Below are positions 1 to 6,026 of a DNA stretch of 64,000 nt, in pieces. This DNA is from Actinomadura luzonensis (lineage in GTDB: Bacteria; Actinomycetota; Actinomycetes; Streptosporangiales; Streptosporangiaceae), in NCBI RefSeq assembly GCF_022664455.2, contig NZ_JAKRKC020000001.1, positions 2,299,001 through 2,363,000 on the forward strand, given 5' to 3'. The position numbers were made by a program, and so were the translations under genes. Position 1 is the first letter of the stretch; the number at the start of each line of letters is the position of its first letter. The notes beneath the pieces were generated by a model, which worked only from the letters and a program-made list of their open reading frames with translations, was not told the DNA's origin and did no database searches.

Positions 1-2
1 CA

Positions 3-887
3 GTGATGGACAATTCCGGCGACGACCGCACGCCCGTGTCGGTCATCGGGCTGGGCATGATGGGGCAGGCGCTGGCCGGCGCGTTCGTGCGGGCCGGGCA
101 CCCGACCACGGTGTGGAACCGCACCGCGGGCAAGGCCGATCAGCTCGTCGCGCTCGGCGCGCGGGAGGCCGGCTCGGTGGCGGAGGCCGTCGCGGCCGCC
201 CCGCTGACGGTCGTGTGCGTGCTGGACGAGACCGCGGTGGGGGCGCTCGTCGAGCCGCTGGAGGCGGTCGTCCGGGGGCGGGTGCTGGTCAACCTCACGT
301 CGGGGACGTCGCAGGGGGCGCGGGAGCTCGGCGAGCGGGTGGAGCGGTGGGGCGGCCGGTACCTCGACGGCGCGATCATGGCGGTGCCCCAGGCGGTCGG
401 GACGGACGAGGCCGTGCTCGTCTACAGCGGGGCGCGGGACGCGTTCGACCGGCACGCGGAGGAGCTGCGAGGGCTGGGCGGATCGACGTACCTGGGGGCG
501 GATCACGGGCTTTCGTCGTTGTTCGAGGCGGCCGTGCTGAGCCTGATGTGGAACCTCCTGAACGGGTTCCTGCACGGCGCCGCCCTGCTGGGGGCGGCCG
601 GGGTGCCCGCCACGACGTTCGCCCCGCTGGCCAGGACGGCGATCGGGACGGTGACCGGGTGGCTGCCCGACTACGCGCGGCAGGTGGACGAGCGGTCCTA
701 CCCGCCGCTGGACTCCACCCTCGACACGCATCTGGCCGCCATGGGCAACCTCGTCAAGGAGAGCGAGGCGCTCGGGGTCGGCGGCGAGCTGCCGCGGTTC
801 GTCCAGGCGCTGGCCGAGCGGGCGGCGGCGAGCGGCCGCGGCGGCGACGGGTACGCGGCGCTGGTGGAGCAGTTCCGCGAGCCCTGA
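3..887 (+). CDS. NAD(P)-binding dehydrogenase, imine reductase-like
   Basis: This cytosolic oxidoreductase of about 294 residues belongs to the 6-phosphogluconate/beta-hydroxyacid dehydrogenase superfamily. The N-terminal Rossmann fold is visible as VIGLGMMGQALAG (GxGxxG near residues 15-20), followed by WNRT, which in NADPH-preferring members binds the 2'-phosphate. The all-alpha C-terminal half (from about residue 165) matches the dimerising domain of the imine reductase/reductive aminase subgroup rather than classic HIBADH, since the catalytic lysine of HIBADH is not evident. Start is GTG at 3 or ATG at 6; the upstream ribosome site is outside the window, so a longer protein cannot be excluded. 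The physiological substrate is unknown. Confidence 0.8.
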   Translation: MMDNSGDDRTPVSVIGLGMMGQALAGAFVRAGHPTTVWNRTAGKADQLVALGAREAGSVAEAVAAAPLTVVCVLDETAVGALVEPLEAVVRGRVLVNLTSGTSQGARELGERVERWGGRYLDGAIMAVPQAVGTDEAVLVYSGARDAFDRHAEELRGLGGSTYLGADHGLSSLFEAAVLSLMWNLLNGFLHGAALLGAAGVPATTFAPLARTAIGTVTGWLPDYARQVDERSYPPLDSTLDTHLAAMGNLVKESEALGVGGELPRFVQALAERAAASGRGGDGYAALVEQFREP

Positions 888-898
888 GCGCCGTCTTC

Positions 899-1123
899 GT
901 CCACAGGCTGTGGGTGAACGGGCTCCTCCACCGGTGGATCGGGGTGCGGGCCGGCCCTGTCGCCTCGCCGGAGCGCTGGAAGTCCTGTCTGTACTGGGAT
1001 GACGCGGAGGTGTGGGCGGTTATGGGTGCGGTGGGCAGGGGTGCGGCGTTGGCTGGGGATGCGGTGGTAGGCGGCACGTTATCCACAGGTGGGGTCGGTT
1101 ATCCACAAGCTGTGGGTGACGGG
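899..1123. promoter_or_regulatory. Pair of repeated DnaA-box-like palindromes
   Basis: The gap between the dehydrogenase and paiB carries two exact TTATCCACA DnaA boxes (1079-1087 and 1099-1107). It also has two near-identical palindromes, CCACAGGCTGTGG at 901-913 and CCACAAGCTGTGG at 1103-1115, each followed by GTGA, so each holds two opposed DnaA-box-like half sites. The second copy overlaps the stop codon of paiB. This is not oriC, since no dnaA or dnaN is visible. It could be a DnaA titration cluster or a DnaA-regulated element; that role is inference. Confidence 0.45.
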
Positions 1124-1752
1124 TCCTGCCGGGCCGCCATCCGCCTGAGCTGCTGGGCCCGCGCGCCGGCGTCGCCCGGCAGGTCGCGGGCCGCCAGCCC
1201 GTCGGCGACGCGCTCGCGGAGGGCGGCCGGCTTGTGGTCGTCGTACTTGAACTTGGCCCGCACCCCCACCACCTGGAGCCGCAGGCCGCGGATCGCGGAC
1301 AACATCTTCCGGTACGGCCCCTCGTCGGCCGCGACGAGGCCATGGCCGCCGTCCGGCTGGTGGTGGGCGAGCTGGCGGCGCAGGATGTCGGCCTTGCCGT
1401 CCTTGTCGTCCACGATCCTGGCCGAGCAGGTGAGCTGCACCGAGGCGTAGTAGCTGGTCGGGACGCCGCTGTCGGGGGAGTCGGAGCGCCAGGTGGACGG
1501 GATGTAGGCGTAGTCGTCGTGCACGCTCACCACCACGGCCGGATCGGCCTCCAGCGCCGGCCAGACGGGGTTGGGGCGGGCCAGGTGCAGCAGGATCGCC
1601 TCGTCGTCCGGGTCGAACAGGAAGTGCGTCGGCACGACGACCGGCGGGCCGCCGTGCACGCCGTTCACCGCCAGCAGACCGAAGTCGCGCGTCCGCAGCC
1701 AGTCCCGCCACTCGTCGCCGTCACGGGCGGCGTCCCAAGGATGAATGAGCAC
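1099..1752 (-). CDS. PaiB-family FMN-binding negative transcriptional regulator
   Basis: The 217-residue protein starts MLIHPWD and continues with a split-barrel flavin-binding fold typical of the PaiB/protease synthase regulator family (usual length about 200-220). Diagnostic stretches are PTHFLFD near residue 41, HLARPNPVW near residue 56 and SVHDDYAYIPSTW near residue 73. The GTG start at 1752 has AAGGGG about 8 nt upstream. It is divergent from a MocR-type regulator, with only 26 bp between the two start codons, so the two genes probably share one regulatory site. PaiB relatives are annotated as repressors, but the fold is that of a pyridoxamine-phosphate-oxidase-like enzyme; the actual role here is open. 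Confidence 0.85.
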   Translation of the reverse strand: MLIHPWDAARDGDEWRDWLRTRDFGLLAVNGVHGGPPVVVPTHFLFDPDDEAILLHLARPNPVWPALEADPAVVVSVHDDYAYIPSTWRSDSPDSGVPTSYYASVQLTCSARIVDDKDGKADILRRQLAHHQPDGGHGLVAADEGPYRKMLSAIRGLRLQVVGVRAKFKYDDHKPAALRERVADGLAARDLPGDAGARAQQLRRMAARQDPSPTACG

Positions 1753-1778
1753 CCCGAACCCCTTTGTATTAGTACATA

Positions 1779-3116
1779 ATGGCTTTTGTGCCAGGAAAAT
1801 ATCGGATCACCGGCGAGACGGCCAGCGAGATAGCCGCCGCGGTCGAGTCCGCCGTGTCCGGCGGGCTGCTCCCGCCCGGCACGCCGCTCCCCCCGGTCCG
1901 TGAGCTGGCCGGGCAGGCCGGGGTCAGCCCGGGCACCGCGGCGGCGGCGTACCGGCTGCTGCGCGAGCGCGGCCTGGTCGAGACCGCCGGGCGGCGCGGC
2001 ACCAGGATCAGGCCCCGCCCGGCCACCACCGCCAGGGAGGACATCCGCATCGAGGCGCCGCCCGGCGTCCGCGACCTGTCCCAGGGCAACCCCGACGCCG
2101 CCCTGCTGCCGCCGCTGCACGCCGCGCTCGCCGCCGCGGCCCGCGCCCACCAGGAGCGGCCCGCCATGTACGGCGCCCAGGACGACGCGGACCTGCTCGC
2201 CCTGGCCGCCGCCCGCCTGCGCCGCGACGGCGTGCCGCCGGGCGACCTGGCGATCACCTCAGGCACCCTCGACGCGCTCGAACGGGTCCTGTCCGGCGCC
2301 CTGCGCCCCGGCGACCCGGTGGCCGTCGAGGACCCGGGCTGGTCCGCCCTGCTGGACCTGGTCACGGTGCTCGGCCTGCGGCCGGTGCCGATGCGCGTGG
2401 ACGACGACGGCCCGCTCCCCGACGAGCTGGCCCGCGCGCTGCGGACAGGCGTCCGCGCGGTCGTGGTCACCGCCCGCGCCCAGAACCCGACCGGCGCCGC
2501 CGTCACCGCCGGACGCGCCGCCGCCCTGCGCGAGCTGCTGGCCGCCCGCCCGGACGTGCTGCTCGTCGAGGACGACCACGGCGACGGCTTCGTGGACCTG
2601 CCCCTGCACCCGCTGGCCGGCGTCACGTCCCGGTGGGTGCTCGTCCGCTCCACGGCCAAGGCGTACGGTCCTGACCTGCGGCTGGCCCCGGTCACCGGCG
2701 ACCCGGTCACGCTGGGCCGGCTGCGCGGGCGGCAACGGCTTGCCGTGGGTTGGGTGAGCCACCTGTTGCAGCGGGCGGTGGCGCACCTGATGCGGACCGG
2801 CGCGGTGGACACGGCGGCCGTGGCGGCCTCGTACCGGGAGCGCAGGGACGGGCTGGTGACGGCGCTGGCCGAGCGGGGCGTGCGCGCGCACGGCCGCAGC
2901 GGCCTCAACGTGTGGGTGCCCGTCGCGGACGAGTCCGCCGCGATCACCCGCCTGCTGGCCCGCGGCTGGGCCGCCGCGCCCGGAGCCCGCAACCGGATCC
3001 GCACGCCGCCCGCGCTCCGCCTGACCGTCTCCACGTTGTCGCCGGCCGACCTGCCGCGCCTCGCCGACGACCTCGCCGCCGCCGTCCGCGCGCCGTCAGG
3101 CGGCCGGTACGGCTAG
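1779..3116 (+). CDS. MocR/PdxR-type GntR regulator with aminotransferase domain
   Basis: A 445-residue fusion. Residues about 8-75 form a GntR winged helix (LPPVRELAGQAGVSPGTAAAAYRLLRERGLV), followed by a fold-type I aminotransferase-like domain. The PLP-lysine candidate lies in VRSTAKAYGPDLRLAP, and NPTGAA and VEDDHGDGF are the usual cofactor-contact stretches. MocR proteins use PLP as effector or receptor and commonly control vitamin B6 or amine genes. The divergent split-barrel flavoprotein gene is the natural target. The ATG at 1779 has no ribosome binding site, and a TATTAG-like -10 lies 12 bp upstream, so a leaderless transcript is likely. Confidence 0.88.
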   Translation: MAFVPGKYRITGETASEIAAAVESAVSGGLLPPGTPLPPVRELAGQAGVSPGTAAAAYRLLRERGLVETAGRRGTRIRPRPATTAREDIRIEAPPGVRDLSQGNPDAALLPPLHAALAAAARAHQERPAMYGAQDDADLLALAAARLRRDGVPPGDLAITSGTLDALERVLSGALRPGDPVAVEDPGWSALLDLVTVLGLRPVPMRVDDDGPLPDELARALRTGVRAVVVTARAQNPTGAAVTAGRAAALRELLAARPDVLLVEDDHGDGFVDLPLHPLAGVTSRWVLVRSTAKAYGPDLRLAPVTGDPVTLGRLRGRQRLAVGWVSHLLQRAVAHLMRTGAVDTAAVAASYRERRDGLVTALAERGVRAHGRSGLNVWVPVADESAAITRLLARGWAAAPGARNRIRTPPALRLTVSTLSPADLPRLADDLAAAVRAPSGGRYG

Positions 3117-4493
3117 CTCCTCGGATTCACGTGAATCATCGAGCCGCCGCCGCGCGCGGATGACGCAGTGCCCGAGCACCCCCAGCGCCATCACCACGCT
3201 CACCCCGATCCCGGACGCCGCCGCGTCCCCCCATCCGTCGCCGAGCGCGCCGAAGAACGCGGCCCCGGCGAGCGTCCCCCCGATCACTCCCCCGGCCTCC
3301 TGCACCGTGCCCAGCACTCCGGCCGCCGCGCCGCCTCGCCCACGCGGCACCACGGACGCCAGCAGCGGCGACATCAGCAGCCCCATCCCGGCCCCGGCGA
3401 CGGCCAGCGCCCCCGCCACCGCGGCCGCCGTACCCCAGCCGGCCGAGCCAGCGGACGCCGCGTCCCGCCCGGCCAGCGACGCCAGCAGCACCAGCCCGCC
3501 GACCAGCGTCAGCCCGCCCGCCACCCGCGGCACCCGGTGCGCGCGGAACGACGCCACGAAGAACCCCGCGTTGAGCGCCGTGGTCACGCACCCGGCCGCG
3601 AGCGGCCCGAGCCCGAGCCCGTCCTGCAGATACAGCGCCATCACGAACGACAACCCGGCCGACGTCCCGAACAGCAGCCCCACCGCCACCAGCCCCGCCG
3701 CGAACCCGCTCGCCTCGAACACCCGCAGGTCCAGCAGCGGCGTCCGCCCCCGCCCGGCCAGCGCGCGCTGCCGCCGGGCGAACGCCGCCAGCAACGGCGC
3801 CGCCGCCCCGAGGCACGCCCACGTCCACCACGGCCACCCCTGCTCCCGCCCCGCGGCCAGCGGCAGCACCACCGCGACCAGCCCGCCCGCGACGAGCGCC
3901 GCGCCCGCCCGATCGAGGTCACGCCGGTCACCGGTCGCCGGGACGCGGGGGAGCACCCGCACGGCGAGCACCGCGGCCGCGATCCCGATCGGCACGTTGA
4001 CCAGGAAGCAGGCCCGCCAGCCGAGCCCCATCGGGTCGGCCGCGACCAGGAGGCCGCCGATCGCCTGCCCGCCGACGCCCGCGACGCCGACCGTGGTGCC
4101 GTACCATCCGAACGCCCGCTCCCGCGCCGCGCCCTGCCGCAGGACGCCCAGCAGCACGAGCACCTGCGGGGCCAGCAACGCCGCCGCCACGCCCTGCGCG
4201 ACCCTGGCCGGGACCAGCGCGGCGGTCCCCGGCGCGAGGCCGCAGAGCCCGGAGGCCGCGGTGAAGAGCACGAGCCCGATCACGAAGATCCGCCGGTGGC
4301 CGTACAGGTCGCCGAGCCGGCCCGCCACGATAAGGCCGGCGGCGTAGGCGGTCCCGTAACCCGCGATCACGAGCTGCACGGCGGCCTCGCCCGCGCCCAG
4401 CTCGGCGCGGATCGACGGGAGGGCGAGGTTGGCGACGAAGAAGTCCAGCGTGGTCAGGTAGACGGCGACGAGCACGACGGGCAGCGCGAGCAT
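3096..4493 (-). CDS. MFS multidrug exporter, DHA2-like (14 TM)
   Basis: This inner-membrane proton-driven exporter has 465 residues, the length of the 14-helix EmrB/QacA group. It begins MLALPVVLVAVYLTTLDFFVANLALP, in which the helix 1 motif LDxxxVNxALP is recognisable as LDFFVANLALP. The loop 2-3 motif appears as GRLGDLYGHRR. Its 3' end overlaps the end of the MocR gene by 21 bp in convergent orientation. The ATG at 4493 is preceded by GGAG, and this site lies inside the 3' arm of a perfect 11-bp inverted repeat (see separate entry). Substrate is unknown; drug or metabolite export is inferred from the family. Confidence 0.88.
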   Translation of the reverse strand: MLALPVVLVAVYLTTLDFFVANLALPSIRAELGAGEAAVQLVIAGYGTAYAAGLIVAGRLGDLYGHRRIFVIGLVLFTAASGLCGLAPGTAALVPARVAQGVAAALLAPQVLVLLGVLRQGAARERAFGWYGTTVGVAGVGGQAIGGLLVAADPMGLGWRACFLVNVPIGIAAAVLAVRVLPRVPATGDRRDLDRAGAALVAGGLVAVVLPLAAGREQGWPWWTWACLGAAAPLLAAFARRQRALAGRGRTPLLDLRVFEASGFAAGLVAVGLLFGTSAGLSFVMALYLQDGLGLGPLAAGCVTTALNAGFFVASFRAHRVPRVAGGLTLVGGLVLLASLAGRDAASAGSAGWGTAAAVAGALAVAGAGMGLLMSPLLASVVPRGRGGAAAGVLGTVQEAGGVIGGTLAGAAFFGALGDGWGDAAASGIGVSVVMALGVLGHCVIRARRRLDDSRESEELAVPAA

Positions 4494-4497
4494 GCGG

Positions 4498-4573
4498 GAG
4501 CTCCAGGGGGAGAGGCACAGGCAGGTGAGAGAACACCGGCGACGGCCGGCCGGTTGCTCCCACCCTGGAGCTC
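4498..4573 (-). promoter_or_regulatory. Leader hairpin masking the MFS ribosome binding site
   Basis: In the transcript of the MFS gene, GAGCTCCAGGG (from 4573 to 4563) is exactly complementary to CCCTGGAGCTC (4508 to 4498), with 54 nt between the arms. The second arm contains the GGAG that would serve as ribosome binding site for the ATG at 4493. The arrangement resembles translational attenuation in front of antibiotic resistance genes. A GTG at 4563 opens an overlapping frame through the hairpin, but no short leader peptide ending before the MFS start is seen, so the mechanism is inferred. Confidence 0.5.
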
Positions 4574-4599
4574 AGCGGTTATGGTCCCCTGCGGATCGG

Positions 4600-5046
4600 C
4601 TACGGGCGCGCCGGCTCGAACAGCTCGACCACGTTGCCCGAGGGGTCCTCGACCAGGATCTGCCGGCCGCCCGGCCCGGTCACCACGTCGTTGCGGAAGA
4701 GCACGCCCTCGGCGCGCAGCCGGGCGACCTCGGCCGCGAGGTCGGGCACGATGAGGTGGATGCGGTTCCAGCCGCCCGGCTCCGGGACGCGGCCGTCGGG
4801 CATCGGCCGGCCCGCCGAGCTCTTCGGCCCGGCGAGCAGCAGGCGCAGGGCGCCGCGGGTGACGTCGGCGAAGGCCGGGGCCGCGTCGGTGCGCAGCGTG
4901 AAGCCGAGGTGGCCGGTGTAGAAGGCGACGGCTTCCTTGACGTCGTCGACCATGTAACGGACGCCGACCATGTCGGCTGTGCTGGTCATGTCGGCCGTGC
5001 TGGTCATGTCGTGCGGGCTGGTCATGTCGTGCGGGCTGGTGGTCAT
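4600..5046 (-). CDS. VOC-family (glyoxalase/bleomycin resistance fold) protein
   Basis: A 148-residue cytosolic protein. The VOC core starts at MVGVRYMVDDVKEAVAFYTGHLGF and ends ILVEDPSGNVVELFEPARP, the standard beta-alpha-beta-beta-beta pattern with a metal-ligand-like E in VELFEP. The ATG at 5046 has GGAGG 7 nt upstream and overlaps the stop of the ArsR-phosphatase gene in a TGATG arrangement, so translation is probably coupled. The first 24 residues are a repeat (SPHDM, SPHDM, STADM, STADM), each unit with a Met, so several alternative starts exist. VOC proteins next to arsenic-type ArsR genes can be ArsI-like lyases, but the cysteine pair expected for ArsI is not seen, so no substrate is assigned. 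Confidence 0.8.
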   Translation of the reverse strand: MTTSPHDMTSPHDMTSTADMTSTADMVGVRYMVDDVKEAVAFYTGHLGFTLRTDAAPAFADVTRGALRLLLAGPKSSAGRPMPDGRVPEPGGWNRIHLIVPDLAAEVARLRAEGVLFRNDVVTGPGGRQILVEDPSGNVVELFEPARP

Positions 5047-5792
5047 CAGACCTCCTGGACATGTGCGTGGACGGGCGCCGCGCCGGCCGCGGCCAGCCAG
5101 AACCCGATGCGGGTGTCCAGCTCGGCCGCCATCGACTCGAACGCCTGGAGACCGCCGTCGCCGGCGGCCGGATCGGGGATGCTCCAATGCAGGTGCGCGG
5201 GATGCTCGGGACAGATCTCCCGCACCCGGTCGCACAGGGTGATCACGGAGCAGAAGCGGCGCCCGGCGAACTCGTCGAGATGCTTCGGCCGCTGACCGGC
5301 GAGGTCGATGCCGCGGGCGGCCATCACCTGCTCGGCGTACGGGTGCAGCGGCTTCGGGCGGCTGCCCGCGCTGGCGGCGGCGATCCGGCCGCCGGACCGC
5401 GTCCTGGCCAGAGCCTCGGCGACCTGCGAGCGGGCGCTGTTGCCGGTGCACAGGAACAACACGCTGCACGGAGGCGGCTCGCCGGCCGGCGCGCGGCCGC
5501 CGAGCCCCGGGTGCAGGGCCGCGCCCGCCGCCGCCAGCGACTCGGCGCAGCGCGCCAGGTCGAGGCGGTAGTAGGTGTCACGGCCGTCGAAGCTGCTGCG
5601 CCGCGTGGCGACCAGGCCGCTCGCGCGGAGCTGCTTCAGGTGGTAGGAGACGAGGTTCTGCGGCCGGCCGACCAGGGCCACCAGCTCGCGGACCCGGCGG
5701 TCGCTGCGGGCGAGCTCCTGGAGGAGCTGCCAGCGCAGCGGATCCGCCGCCATCCGGGCGAACGGCGGCGGGCCTGACCGGGTGCCTGCCAT
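5046..5792 (-). CDS. ArsR winged helix fused to low-molecular-weight phosphatase/arsenate reductase
   Basis: A 248-residue fusion. Residues 12-85 form an ArsR-type winged helix (LVSYHLKQLRASGLV is the recognition helix region). Residues about 111-240 form a low-molecular-weight tyrosine phosphatase/thioredoxin-type arsenate reductase domain with the P-loop CTGNSARS at 115-122 (Cys115, Arg121) and the acid loop WSIPDP. Such fusions are known in actinobacteria and probably combine arsenic-responsive repression with arsenate reduction. No arsB/acr3 pump is next door, so arsenic itself is inferred. ATG start at 5792. A perfect CATCAA-N6-TTGATG operator lies just upstream, supporting autorepression. 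VOC gene follows in the same operon. Confidence 0.87.
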   Translation of the reverse strand: MAGTRSGPPPFARMAADPLRWQLLQELARSDRRVRELVALVGRPQNLVSYHLKQLRASGLVATRRSSFDGRDTYYRLDLARCAESLAAAGAALHPGLGGRAPAGEPPPCSVLFLCTGNSARSQVAEALARTRSGGRIAAASAGSRPKPLHPYAEQVMAARGIDLAGQRPKHLDEFAGRRFCSVITLCDRVREICPEHPAHLHWSIPDPAAGDGGLQAFESMAAELDTRIGFWLAAAGAAPVHAHVQEV

Positions 5793-5805
5793 GTTCCGGA
5801 CAATA

Positions 5806-5823
5806 CATCAAGCTGAGTTGATG
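5806..5823 (-). promoter_or_regulatory. ArsR operator
   Basis: A perfect inverted repeat, CATCAA at 5806-5811 and TTGATG at 5818-5823 with a 6-bp spacer, sits 13 bp upstream of the ArsR-fusion start codon. ATCAA-N6-TTGAT is the usual form of ArsR/SmtB-type operators. Binding would block transcription of the two-gene operon. Confidence 0.7.
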
Positions 5824-6026
5824 GACCAGACAGGTTCGCGTCCTGCCTGCCCCGCGCGACCGGTTATTCGTTCGAGACACGATCGCCATGATTCAGCGAT
5901 AAGATCGCGACGTGTTGCGGTAGTGATGCTGGAAGAAGCGCACGACCTGCGGCGGAAATAGCACATCAGCCTTCATGCGGCGAATATCCCATTCGCAGTC
6001 GCCGAATAGTCGATGAACGGATTTTG

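Noticed and set aside
1079..1107. Possible replication origin
   Set aside because: Only two exact boxes and no dnaA or dnaN nearby, so it is not oriC.
4972..5046. Short tandem repeats as a CRISPR-like array
   Set aside because: Units are 15 bp, coding and without spacers.
5927..5962. An 11-codon frame upstream of fxsB, where a precursor would normally be
   Set aside because: Too short, no aromatic tail; the real precursor was found at 11496.
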